Below are positions 22,432 through 32,989 of a stretch of DNA of 42,057 nt, piece after piece (position 1 is the stretch's first letter; every line of letters starts with the position of its first letter). Where the stretch lies: positions 1 to 42,057 of the forward strand of contig JAUCBJ010007652.1 in the NCBI GenBank assembly GCA_032718475.1. The letters run 5' to 3'. The position numbers and the translations under genes are program-made. This DNA comes from Nemertoderma westbladi. Taxonomy: Eukaryota; Xenacoelomorpha; Nemertodermatida; Nemertodermatidae. Under the pieces are notes generated by a model. The model was given only the letters and a program-made list of their open reading frames with translations, had not been told where the DNA came from and made no database searches.

Positions 22432-23039
22432 GAAATTTATCCGCGTACAAACTCCAGTGATAGGAAAACGTCACATTGCATGTTTATCTGACAACATGAT
22501 TCATATTAATTATATACCGGTACTGGTAATAAATAATACTGTACCGGGTTATCTTAAAATAATTTCATATTTATTTTGAATTTGTGACTTTACCATAGCC
22601 TGATAGCTGCATAGTGTAGAGTAGACTACTACGAATTTTTGAATAATAAATTCAAGTTATTTGCTTAATAAATTAATTTAACCAGCAAATAATATAGAGA
22701 TGGGAATTGCTTCTTAATGCCTACACCTGGCACCAAAAGTGATAATAATAACAGTTAAATGTTAAATCAGTATGATATACATTTTATTAGGAATATTTAT
22801 TATAGATATTGAAAATAAAAAATATGAGTTTGTTATATTTGAGAGATAAACGATAGTCTACATTAGAACAATGTGAAATATTTCAATTAGCAATTAGGCC
22901 TATTACTTTACTTAATATATACCGGTATAGAATACAATTGTTGACATTCAAATCAATATAAAACCACCTGATATAAGTCAATAAACAAAGTTATTAAATC
23001 TAAAATATTATTTAGTTCCATCCAAGAGGACAGAGTCGC

Positions 23040-23063
23040 GGGGGGGGGGGGGGGGGGGGGGGG
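23040..23063. repeat. Poly-G tract, 24 nt
   Basis: The longest uninterrupted G run in the window. Confidence 0.9.
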
Positions 23064-23203
23064 TAATGGTCAAAATAACAGTCAGACAGTGGTGTCGCTG
23101 CGGGCTGGCGGGCAGAATTATAATTGGGCCAGATAAATTTTCGGAAATGCGGATGTCCGAAATAGTGAGTGTGGGGTGGTTGGCAAACACCGGGCAAGGG
23201 CAA

Positions 23204-23223
23204 GGGGGGGGGGGGGGGGGGGG
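23204..23223. repeat. Poly-G tract, 20 nt
   Basis: Second G run within 200 bp of the previous one. Confidence 0.9.
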
Positions 23224-23571
23224 TGGCTGGTGCTCATCCGGGATCCGCTAATCCCCGGTTGGTGCATGTTGTTAGGGTTGGACTGTTCTACAAATCTAGG
23301 ATAGTCAGGATAGTAGGACTTTCCAGATTTCTGCTATATCTTCAGATCTTCTCGGGTTTGTCCGCGAATTAGAGTTAGACGAACTCTACGGGTACGGTAC
23401 TTCAACTTCTGTACTTCGGTATCTGTACTTACGGACTTAGTAGCGTAACTGATCATTTACTTCATCATTCCACATTCATTGATGTCATAGACTTCGGGAA
23501 TTTGGAAATAGAATTGCTGAATTGGTAGGTACCGGTCAGCCGGTACAGCGGTACCGGGCCTATTCATTCTT

Positions 23572-24061
23572 CGGTCCTACGAATTACCCCAAAATACCCC
23601 AAAACACCCCAAAATACCCCAAAACACCCCAAAAGACCCCAAAATAGTATAAAACTACCCCAAAATACCCCAAAATAGTTTAGAATTACCCCAAAATACC
23701 CCAAAATAGTTTAGAATTACCCCAAAATACTTTTTTTTCAGCCTTTGTTTTGGAAATTTAATTTACCCCAAAATATGGCAAAATGACGAATTACCCCAAA
23801 ATAATGACGAATTACCCCAAAATAATTAAAAAATTTTTCTTCACTCTCGTTTATTGTTTTGGTTAAAAAAACTTGCCACTGTAACCTGCTCCTTTCCCTC
23901 GCTGTTAAAAAACATGGTTAGCTTATTTTGGGGTATTTTGGGGTAATTTTTTAGCCTTTTTGGGGTATTTTGGGGTAATATTTGACTATTTTGGGGTATT
24001 TTGGAGTATTTTGGGGTATTCTGGGGTGTTTTGGGGTATTTTGGGGTAATTCGTAGGACCC
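23572..24061. mobile_element. 490-bp MITE with inverted TACCCCAAAA minisatellite arms
   Basis: The left end reads CGGTCCTACGAATTACCCC, and the right end read inwards is GGGTCCTACGAATTACCCC. Each arm continues as a run of degenerate ACCCCAAAAT repeats, so the two halves are complementary over more than 100 bp. The direct duplication TTCATTCTT occurs at 23563-23571 and 24062-24070 (9 bp). The centre at 23849-23899 matches the 213-bp MITE at 18777-18827. No coding capacity. Confidence 0.85.
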
Positions 24062-25917
24062 TTCATTCTTCATTCTGGCTTTCCCGTCAGCCAGTCAGCC
24101 CGTGCCCGTCTGCCCGTGGCTGCGTGGTGTTACCTGCAGACCTGGCACTTGGAAGCCGGGCTCTGGCAGTCTGGCAGTCTGGCAGTAGGGAACACATGCC
24201 CAAACAGGCAGTGCAGACTTTGCAAAATGCACTGCCATATTAGGCAGTTTTAGCCTAAATTTCTGATAAAATGTCAATTTTTATTAACTTCCTGCTCGAA
24301 GGGCCCCTTTTTTATTTCATGGGATGAAAATATAATATGTATTGCAAGGTAAATAGAAAATTTGGTAGACTTTCACAGTTGGGTTTTAGAGACATCAGAC
24401 TTTGAAAATTGCTAGTCAAAAGCATGCACTGCCCAAAATAGCAGTGTTCTGCTTAATATAGCAGCATATTGTTTGAACTAGCAGTGCAATGCTTAAAATG
24501 ACAGTGCAAAATCAGAAAATGCATTCAGCATTAGGCCTACATACAATTCAGCAATTCTGATGGAAACAATATATATATAAATAACCATATTCAACAGATT
24601 TTATAAATCAATTTTTCACAGTTTGAAACACCAGTAGACTGGCTGACTGGGAAAGTTGGAAAAATAAAAGACCCGATCATTTTTCTCCTGAATTTGTAAA
24701 TATTATATCTGTATATGGTATGTTGGTTTGTATTGCATTCTCTATATCCGTTAACCGTTACTATTGTCGAATGTATGACTTTGTATGTGTTTTAATCTAC
24801 GTACTCCTATTGCCTATTGTAAACATAAACGCTCATCTCAGTTTTAGCTTAATTTATACTATCGCAATATTAGCTTGTTAATTTTAATTTTTAATTTGTA
24901 ACATTTTTATATTGTAGATATTCAGTATTATGTTTGTTTTACTTGTGGCTTACTCTACATGTTTTACTATTAACTTGTTAACCTATCCAGTCACTCACAG
25001 CCAGCCTATTGTACTTGTACACAAAAACATTAGATCAAATTTTGCTTTGAAAAAATATACTGTTGCAACATGTGTTTGTTAGAATATATTATCTTTATCT
25101 TTATTATTATTTTATATTTATGTTGGTTTTACTCATTGCTCACTCTATCTATATTTTACGTTTTCCATCTACTGTAAAACCAACAGAATACTGTATCAAT
25201 TGACAATTAATTGATTTATATCAATTTTAGATTACTGGTCAGCCGGTACCGTAATCTGGGGTTACTTGGGCCATGGGGTCAACTTGGGCCATTGTGTACA
25301 GAACCACTTTAAATATTTAATTCGTAGGTAAAATAAACTTTGGAATATCATATTGCCACATTTTAAACAACTTTTAGAGTTTACGAATCTGATGTTAAGT
25401 TTACAGTTCCATTAGATGTGCATTTATGTTGGAAAATATCCCAGCTTAATTCATGTTCGAATAAGTAGAATTACATGACTGTTCAAAATGGGTATCATAT
25501 TTATGTTTCCTATGGGCAATTATGAAATGTCATTGCATGATATATGTACTACACTAATATATATGTTGTAATTATTAAACATTTCTGGTTGTAACAAATC
25601 TGAAAAACAATATTTTAATTTTTGTGACGGGGTCTTCAATAAGTTGAAAATTGGGGCAACTTGGGCCAGTTTGACTGCTTGGCGGGAGGGCCACTACTAG
25701 TATTACAATTACATTTCTTATACTACTGTACTGTAGTATATCTTATTATAGGCCTACTGTATTTCTCTACTTCACTTACACTGTTACAAGCCCTGTGGCG
25801 CAGGACATTCAGACAGCTGTGGTTTGAGGTAGGCCTAGCTGCCTAGTATAATAGGTTTAAAGTCTAGTTACATGTCTTGCTAATTTTCTGTATTTTATTG
25901 TACTGTTATATGGAACA

Positions 25918-27816
25918 ATGCCAAGAATACATAAACGACGATTAGGGTCTAGGAAATACCTAGATTTTACTGAAGAAACTCTACAAAAGGCCATTTCTGC
26001 CTTAGAGAATGGTATGAGTCAAAGAGATGTTGCCTCTAAATATAATGTTCCGAGATCAACTCTTCAACGACGCATGAAGAAGCGTGAACCAAATCCACCT
26101 GGACGTCCAACAGTGTTATCACTGGAACAGGAGAAGATTATTATTAACAGAATTCAATTAATGTGCGATTGGGGATTTCCTGTAGATGCCTTTGACCTTC
26201 GCGTTCTTGTGAAAAACATCTTAGATCAAAAAGGGGTTTCCATCAAAATATTTAAAGAGAACTTGCCTAGCAATGAATTTGTATATTCATTTATTCGTCG
26301 TCATAGCTGCCTGACCCAACGTTTAGCTGGCAATATAAAACGTAAAAGGGCCCAAGTAGATGCCACTATCATCAATGATTTCTTTGACCGCTACTCAAAG
26401 GAGGCAGATAGCATACAGCCCGATTGCATTTTTAACTATGACGAAACGAATTTGTCTGACAATCCGGGACAAAAGAAAGTATTAATGAAACGCGGGACCA
26501 AGTACCCAGAACGCGTAATTAATCATTCAAAGTCATCAACAAGTATAATGATGTGTGGCTCTGCAGCTGGTGAATTGTTGCCACCTTTCGTGGTATACAA
26601 AGCCTTGTCAGTTTATACATCATGGACATTAGGTGGACCACCTGGTACGCGATATTCGTGCTCAAAATCGGGATGGTTTGAAACAGCTGGATTTGAAAAC
26701 TGGTTCTCCACATTACTTCTACCAGTGATTAAAAGTAAACCCCCAGATTGCACAAAAGTTGTTGTTGGCGATAATCTGTCAACGCATCTATCGCTGAATG
26801 TCCTACGACTGTGTGAGAAGCACAATATCAAGTTTATTTGTCTTCCACCTAATACAACAGATAAGACACAGCCTCTCGATGTAGCATTCTTTGCACCATT
26901 TAAGCGACGTTGGAGAACGATATTGCAATTGTTTAAGCAAAAAAATCCAAAGATTGAGTCAATACCAAAGAGTACCTTTCCCATCTTGCTTCGGCAACTA
27001 ATATCAGCTGTGACTGACACCCAATCCGCAAATCTAGCCCTGATTGCTGGCTTTGCAAAGACTGGTCTGCATCCAATTGATCGCCAGAAAGTAATTGACA
27101 AGTTACCAGCTGAAACAACACGGAATGGTGATGATACTTCTAATTCTAACTCTGGTATTGAAGTGGACCAAGCATTAATAACCTTGTTAAAACATGTTAC
27201 AGGTCGGGAAGAAGTTGATGTAGTTGCTGGTGACAATGTGCGTAATAGTTCTAAGAGAGGCAAAAAGATGAAGATCGTGGCAGGTCAATCTGTTAGTGCG
27301 AAGGATGTTGAACAACACATGGAGGAACTTATTCAGCAAGATCAGGAGAAGAAACGCAAAGCAGAAGAGAGAAAACGGGATCGTGAAAACAAAAAAAAGA
27401 ATAAACAAGCACTGGTGCAGAGAGGGGTGCGGAAGAAGAAGACACCAAATAGAAGGAGAAAACGGACACCAACACCATCACCTTCAGTATCCGAGACTTC
27501 ATCAGGAGGTGAAAGCGGATGGTCTGATACAGAAACATCTGGATGTGTTGACTCAGAAACAGCGCGATGGACCGACACAGAAACACCTGGATGGGTTAAC
27601 TCAGCAACAGCAGGATGGGTTGACTCAGAAAGAGGAGGGGTTGATTCAGAATCATTGGGATGGGATAACTTAGAAACACCTGGATGGGCTGACTCAGAAA
27701 CAGAGGCTGCTGTTGAGAGTTCAGGAACAGAAGCTGCTATGGAGAGTTCAGAAACGGAGTATGAGTATGAGGGATTTTTAATACCCCCGGAACTGATACA
27801 ACTATGTGACGAATGA
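25918..27816 (+). CDS. pogo/Tigger-like transposase, 632 aa
   Basis: It would cut and rejoin DNA at the element's own TA-flanked ends in the nucleus. Residues ~15-52 form a pipsqueak-type helix-turn-helix (ALENGMSQRDVASKYNVP, then STLQRRMKK), which binds the terminal repeats in this family. A second, CENPB-like DNA-binding segment probably follows (~60-140). The DDE_1 catalytic core has D175 (FNYDETN), D285 (VVGDNLSTH) and D321 (TQPLDV), the third 36 residues after the second, as expected for DDxD pogo enzymes. A lysine/arginine-rich stretch (~475-525) is a likely nuclear localisation signal. The C-terminal ~100 residues are an unusual series of ~10-residue GWxDSET repeats. No frameshift or stop interrupts the gene. 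The ATG at 25918 is the first in the frame and precedes the helix-turn-helix directly. Confidence 0.93.
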   Translation: MPRIHKRRLGSRKYLDFTEETLQKAISALENGMSQRDVASKYNVPRSTLQRRMKKREPNPPGRPTVLSLEQEKIIINRIQLMCDWGFPVDAFDLRVLVKNILDQKGVSIKIFKENLPSNEFVYSFIRRHSCLTQRLAGNIKRKRAQVDATIINDFFDRYSKEADSIQPDCIFNYDETNLSDNPGQKKVLMKRGTKYPERVINHSKSSTSIMMCGSAAGELLPPFVVYKALSVYTSWTLGGPPGTRYSCSKSGWFETAGFENWFSTLLLPVIKSKPPDCTKVVVGDNLSTHLSLNVLRLCEKHNIKFICLPPNTTDKTQPLDVAFFAPFKRRWRTILQLFKQKNPKIESIPKSTFPILLRQLISAVTDTQSANLALIAGFAKTGLHPIDRQKVIDKLPAETTRNGDDTSNSNSGIEVDQALITLLKHVTGREEVDVVAGDNVRNSSKRGKKMKIVAGQSVSAKDVEQHMEELIQQDQEKKRKAEERKRDRENKKKNKQALVQRGVRKKKTPNRRRKRTPTPSPSVSETSSGGESGWSDTETSGCVDSETARWTDTETPGWVNSATAGWVDSERGGVDSESLGWDNLETPGWADSETEAAVESSGTEAAMESSETEYEYEGFLIPPELIQLCDE

Positions 27817-27989
27817 ACTCTATGATTTGTTGTATGAAAGGTATAGGAGAGGACTTACAACATAAAAGCTGTAGCACCACAATTTGTTATGCAATTTATA
27901 TGTCTAATGTATGTATATTTGTATATATTAGTGACCATTTTGGTCGGAGCTTTGTGCTATATTATAACCAATATATCTTATGCAAATTG

Positions 27990-28016
27990 CCCTGATCCAT
28001 GTCTGGTGGATCAGGG
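27990..28016. terminator. Hairpin 3' of the pogo transposase
   Basis: CCCTGATCCA and TGGATCAGGG are perfect 10-bp arms around a 7-nt loop, followed by TGGTTTTTT. It could shape the 3' end of the transcript; eukaryotic termination does not usually rely on this, so it may be only a structural feature of the element. Confidence 0.3.
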
Positions 28017-28183
28017 TGGTTTTTTAAAACCATGAAAATGGCCCATGTTGCCCCAACAAAGGTTATTTGATCCCTTGATCTAACATATATGAGCAATTAA
28101 CTTGAATATACCATATAATTATACTAGTGGCCCAAGTTTCCCCATCACGTGGCAACTTGGGCCAGTGGAGTTTTTTTAAAAAA

Positions 28184-28221
28184 ATCAGCTTATCCTTCAA
28201 TTATCTGAAGGATAAGCTGAT
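28184..28221. repeat. 16-bp-arm hairpin inside the pogo 3' region
   Basis: ATCAGCTTATCCTTCA (28184-28199) is followed after 6 nt by its exact reverse complement (28206-28221), next to a TTTTTTT/AAAAAAA stretch. No further role is visible. Confidence 0.8.
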
Positions 28222-28347
28222 ATGACATGAAAATATGGTATCTGATTGTTCTAAAATTGATGAATTATCATGGAGTAGTATATGAGAAACTTAAAAGGTC
28301 GAAACAGTAAGTGGCGAAGTGGTGTCAAGTAACCCCATTTTACGGTA

Positions 28348-29100
28348 AGTCATACTGTATCAAAATACTAGTTTATTATATAAATTTTGTGTGTGAACGT
28401 GTAAATCTAAATATAGACTATTTTTTAGTATCTAAATTGGATATAATTATTTCTTACTAATGCTCTGATGATGACTTCTTATATAGTAATTTGTATTTTG
28501 TTAACAAATAATGCCTTATCAGTTAATCCTTAAACAGTGCCTTCTAAGAAATTTCTTTCTACATCCATAAATTATTAAACAATAATTTTATCAAGGGGAG
28601 GTAAATTTCTGTACAGACCCCTTAAAGATATGACATTTTTAAATATGATATATATTACTGTATTAGGCCTAATGATTTTATTACTCAATATTTACTATCA
28701 ATAATTATCACTTACCATATCAACCAGTCAATAAACATAGGGCCTAAATTTTATCATTAGCGAACCGTAACTTTTAATATTAACAAACTATAGGCCGATA
28801 ATACATATTGTTATAATGGCGACATATATATTAATATTTTATACAGTATAATAAATATATTAATAAATTACCTGTCAGTGACTGTGTAAATTGTTAACCA
28901 GTCTGCCAGTTAACTGAATAACTAACAAAAATAAAATATATAAATTGCTTTCAAAAGGATAGTCTTATATACTGTAGATAATACGCTGTTTAGCAGATAC
29001 AGTACAGACAGAGATAGATAAACTCTGAAGGACTGAAGGATGCCTGGCATTGACAGGCTCTCCAGCTCTCCTACAGTCAGACAGAAGGAATTAATTCAAT
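28348..29100. other. AT-rich non-coding stretch
   Basis: Lies between the pogo element and the right arm of the long inverted-repeat element. No gene or RNA recognised. Confidence 0.5.
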
Positions 29101-29385
29101 ACCATAACTGCCATTTTAGGCAGTGCATGTTTTTGACTTGCAATTTTCTATGTCAAATATCTCCAAAACCCAACCATGAAACTCTTACTACATTTTGTAT
29201 TTACCTCCAATATATATCATATTTTCATCCAATGAAATAAAAATGGGGCCCTTTCAGCAGGAAGTTGATAAAAATTCACATTTTATCAGAAATTTGGGGT
29301 AAAACTGCCTAATATGGCAGTGCATTTTTCAAAAATGGCAGTGCGTCTGTGCTGCCAATTCGGGCATGTGTTCCCTACTGTCTGG

Positions 29386-30480
29386 GTACGATACTGGTCA
29401 GCCGGTACCCTACAGCCCTAATTCAGCCATAGGCTGGTAGCAGGCAGGCAGGCAGGGTAGGCGTCATTACACATTACAGCATTGCATTATGTATAGGCCC
29501 TATATACCGGTAGGCCTATTCGTTCCCCTTCTGCTTCTTTTGTTCTTCATTCTGGCTTTCCCTGTTTCCGCCTTCCGGTGCTGCCGTCTGGCCGTGGCTG
29601 TGTGGTTACCGCTGTACCGGTTCGGTTCCCTGCTCCATGCTCCCTGGTCAGCTGGCAGGCTGGTAGGCCTACCGGACATCTGTGTACTGCAGTACTCCTT
29701 TACTGTACAGAGTACAGGAGTAGGGTAGGCTGGTAGGCTGTAGGCCTACATCCAGACATCAGTGCAGTAGCAGTAGGCCTACATGGCAGCGCAGCATTGT
29801 ACACCTGTCAGCCTGTACACCGCTCAAACGGTATGCTGGTATGCGCTACACCCTTTCTACACAAACTGACATCTGACAAACAACCTCCTCGTCCTCCACC
29901 ACGACCAGTAATCACATTAGCAACCAATCAATGAATCAAACACTGAAACAGAACAGCCCATAACAACTTAAAGCATTTATCAGTTTATAAAACAGTTAAT
30001 ATCATTGCATGTTCAGAAATGCTGCAAAGCCATATGCTGATATGCCATAGGCTATGCCGTATGCCTATAGGCTACCAGTGTCTGAGTGTTGCAGTGTCTG
30101 GCTGTCTGGTGTCAAGGATGTTGTCAGGCTTCCTTGACCTGTTGACAGTGCCACACTTCTGCTGTTCTGCACTTCCACTCCAGCACTCAGCCACTTCCAG
30201 ACTTCCACATACCAGCTGCATACAGACTGACAGATAGACATATACCCGTCTGCCCGTACCGGACCTGTAGCCCTACTGCAGTACTGCATAGGCCTACTGC
30301 AGTACTGACAAGACCAATACTGCAATAAGATTGTAATATCAAGCAAGATGTTTTAGGGATGAATACCGTACCAGTACCGGTACAGCAGTAGCCAGTAGAC
30401 AGGTAGGCCAAGAGCAAAAGTCTGTATGTCTTGTCTTCAATTCCTCACAGACTGGCAGACTGTATGATTTACAGACAACT
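29386..30480. other. Non-coding stretch rich in AGGCCT and ACCGGT palindromes
   Basis: CT-rich sequence with many GTAGGCCTAC, TACCGGTA and CAGTACTG words and no believable frame. TTCTTCATTCTGGCTTTCCC near 29544 repeats 24069-24088, so the two regions share an older repeat. Confidence 0.5.
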
Positions 30481-30482
30481 GG

Positions 30483-30632
30483 ATGGATATAGACGGTTTA
30501 AAAATTATTTTTTAAATCGTCTATATCCATCTGGATATAGACGGTTTTGGAATTGGAGTAGCCTTCACTTAATGGGCATATATCTCAGAATGGCTGAAAG
30601 TGGATATAGACGGTTTTTACTCTCAGCCCACG
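30483..30632. mobile_element. Repeat family with CCGTCTATATCC arms, copy B (inverted)
   Basis: GGATATAGACGGTTTAAAAA and its inverse form a hairpin at about 30483-30528. A further GGATATAGACGGTTTT follows at 30533, and GGATATAGACGGTTTTTACT begins at 30602 before CTCAGCCCACG. The last block is the reverse complement of the start of copy A (14690). It abuts the LINE fragment. Confidence 0.65.
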
Positions 30633-30678
30633 ATGTGGAAGTGATGTATTGTCATACCTTTGGTGCGGCCACGTCACA

Positions 30679-31314
30679 ATGGGTTTTCCACGATCGGTTC
30701 TGATTGATGTTGTGGAAAACTGGTCAAAGTTTAGCGATGAAATGTTGAAGGAAGCGAAGAAACTCCTCCAAGATTGCATACCTGGTAATAAGAGCACTGC
30801 GGCATTTTCTAAGCAACGGAAATCAGGTCAGGGAATGCGTAAGTCAATTGTGAACGACGTTATCGATATGTTTGAGTGCTCGCTGTTTGTTGAGTTGAGC
30901 GATGAGAGAAAACCTCGCTTTACTCCTGCCTGTCTCAGTAATATCCCGCCGTTTAACTTAGCGAGTTCTGATGTAGCGTGTCTCCTGCTGAAACTGTCTC
31001 AGTTATTATTTATTTCATTTATAACCCCGATATATTGCAATGCACTTTGGTGTCGTTTAAATTATTCAAATTCTGTATACAATCGTCTTAAAGTAGCGTA
31101 TAATAAGGCAGCACGTTTATTTTTCAAAATACCGTTTAGGTCTAGCATGTCATTATTTTTTGGAATGAACAATATCCCAATGTTCACTCATTTACGTGCT
31201 CAATCAATTGACAGCATAACTAGAAGGTTAGACTCAAGTGATAGCTCAGTTATTGCTATTGTTAACAATTGTATTACTGGCTCCCGGTGGAAATCAATGC
31301 TTACTATTTATTAA
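30679..31314 (+). pseudogene. Internally deleted non-LTR retrotransposon (ORF1 part joined to reverse-transcriptase 3' end)
   Basis: The first ~100 residues (EMLKEAKKLLQDCIP, then NDVIDMF, then LSNIPPFNLASSDVA) resemble the conserved segment of a LINE ORF1-type protein of aquatic invertebrates. From FISFITPIYCNALW onward, with RLKVAYNKAARLFFKIPFRS and MNNIPMFTHLRAQS, it matches the C-terminal tail after the reverse-transcriptase domain of CR1/jockey-like LINEs. The two halves sit in one frame, so several kilobases of RT and endonuclease sequence are missing between them. The codon at 30649 is TTG; the first ATG is 30679. A short AT-rich 3' tail follows. Family assignment is from memory of these protein families. 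Confidence 0.6.
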
Positions 31315-32003
31315 TAATATTGTGCTACATACATACATATTTAGTTCATTTAAATAAATAATTATTTTACTGTAGGACCATTGCTTATGTCCAGCAATTA
31401 GTTTTCTTGATACAAATTTATTGTTTTGGATGAATTAAAGAATATAATAATAATAATTATGCCACAACACTACAACACTAGAGAATTGAAAATGGAGAAG
31501 AGTTCAAAATTATTGCACGACCTATCATCAGTTAAGGTTTCCGAATTATCCGTAGTGACTATACAGACACAGCCATGCATGATGCATTTGTGGGAGAGTG
31601 GGAGATGACAGGAATCATTAAGGCCGCATAGATCTCTGGGTTTAATGGCGAAATCTGGGCTTATAGTGTCATTACCGAATCTTTTCCAGTAAAACTAAAC
31701 TGTAAGACACATAGGTTAGGGAGTGTTCAAGTTATGGGCCACCTCTATTGTACTCTCGAAAATGTATTCAAATACCTGCGTGATAATATATTCTATACAT
31801 GATTCCATTGGTGCTGGTCTTCAAAGGAAAATAATTTTGAATAGTCAAGCATTAAATTTTATACTTTTGTGCTTTTGTTTAAACCTTTACTCAACTTATA
31901 AGCATTGTTGATTCGTTTCACTTGACTCTCAGTGACCAACAACACATCGTCACCAACAAAGTCATCTTGATTTAATTTTATAGTAACTGGATCCTCATGT
32001 TAG
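31315..32003. other. Non-coding stretch before the interrupted exon
   Basis: No firm gene. A frame with an ATG at 31459 could be an exon, ending near the GTTTCC after 31530, but nothing confirms it. An acceptor-like TCATGTTAG ends at 32003. Confidence 0.35.
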
Positions 32004-32499
32004 CTTCACTCAACTCTTTTCTCGGAAACGCAAAACTCCCTCCAACAACTCCCAATCTACTCCACCACCGACCAACCGGCGTTTGTTTACTTATATAGAA
32101 CTTATATCGTGACCATAGAGCCAGAACGACACATACCACAATTTTTCAAAAAAAAATTTTTTCGCCAAAATTACTCAAGATGGCGTTCTACATCTTATGT
32201 TAAAATCCTAGACTTGTATGTCAGTCCGTTTAGAAGGAAGTTGAAAACTATCAGAGGTAAAACAACACATACCACACGTATTCGAAGGAAAACATCTCAC
32301 ACACACCCTAGCAGAGGCAAAATAACCCATACCACACAATGCAATGTATGGCAACTCATGAATATGATAAACGTCAACGAATCAAAAGAAGCCAATTTAT
32401 TCTGGAATATGTATTTAAATTGGCGGCAAATTTGATTAATATGAACTATTCCACACATCGACACGATTTAATCGGGTAATGTAGATTACCGGTACAGTA

Positions 32500-32703
32500 A
32501 TGTCGTTTTTAGGATTTGATGATGAGCCTTTTCGGCCACAAACAATGTCAGGTCTATTACGTGATGTGAATTCTGTTCTTAATGATGATGGATCCGTGGT
32601 TATTAACTTCAATCGAGTTTTAGTCGAACCAGTTGAAAGTTTTGATACAGATATACTAGGGACAGCATGTGATTATTTTGCAGCTGAGCACCTGCGATTT
32701 TAA
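32500..32703 (+). CDS. Small acidic frame upstream of the DUF7869-type gene, 67 aa
   Basis: An ATG-started frame with a protein-like composition (FLGFDDEPFRPQ at the start, FNRVLVEPVESFDTDILG in the middle), inside the 4.2-kb element and on the same strand as its transposase-like gene. No family recognised. It could be an accessory protein, a 5' exon, or chance. Confidence 0.3.
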   Translation: MSFLGFDDEPFRPQTMSGLLRDVNSVLNDDGSVVINFNRVLVEPVESFDTDILGTACDYFAAEHLRF

Positions 32704-32989
32704 ACATCTTAACATCATCCAATAATTTTGGCCTCTTTTTTTGGAACCATATTTCACTGCCGCGTTTTTTTGTCGCGATAAGGGACTTTTTTGCCGCTGG
32801 GACTAAAACACAGCAAAAAACAAGTCGTCAAAAATGGACGTTTAGTCATAAACTATTTGAGTACAGTTTTTTAAAGTAATATTTTTAAATCATGTTAGTA
32901 TTGAATCAAACTTAAATTAACATAATACTTATTTTAAAATTAGTTATAACGGAGTTAGGGCTATTTATAGAAATTATCATTTAAATCAT

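Larger units (their letters stand above)
22432..23562. other. Non-coding stretch with two long poly-G tracts
   Basis: No gene downstream of the DUF7869-type stop. The small frames near 23000-23370 depend on the poly-G tracts and are not credible. Confidence 0.5.
25249..28345 (+). mobile_element. Complete pogo/Tigger-like DNA transposon, 3.1 kb
   Basis: The terminal repeats are CCGTAATCTGGGGTTACTTG on the left and, read inwards, CCGTAAAATGGGGTTACTTG on the right, both flanked by TA (25247-25248 and 28346-28347). That is the target duplication of the Tc1/mariner-pogo superfamily. ACTTGGGCC words recur just inside both ends (25264, 25282, 25657, and near 28130-28165), likely transposase binding sites. 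It carries one full-length transposase gene. Ends and gene both look intact, so this is a plausible autonomous copy. Confidence 0.92.
24183..29380. mobile_element. Long inverted-repeat element interrupted by a pogo-like transposon
   Basis: The left arm (about 24183-24445) and right arm (about 29105-29380) are diverged reverse complements, beginning CAGTAGGGAACACATGCCC. Both carry GCACTGCCATATTAGGCAG-type words, TTTCTGATAAAATGT and a CTTCCTGCT..GGGCCCC block. TCTGG flanks both ends (24178-24182 and 29381-29385), a possible 5-bp duplication, although the left flank is a CTGGCAGT repeat and so ambiguous. Without the inserted pogo element the unit would be ~2.1 kb. No transposase of its own is seen. 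Two independent MITE copies in opposite orientation is the alternative. Confidence 0.55.

Noticed and set aside
23008-23372. Proline- or glycine-rich frames around the poly-G tracts
   Set aside because: They exist only because homopolymer G reads as glycine or proline.
26613-27263. 216-aa minus-strand frame inside the pogo transposase gene
   Set aside because: It is the antisense shadow of a well-supported transposase; no motif or signal of its own.
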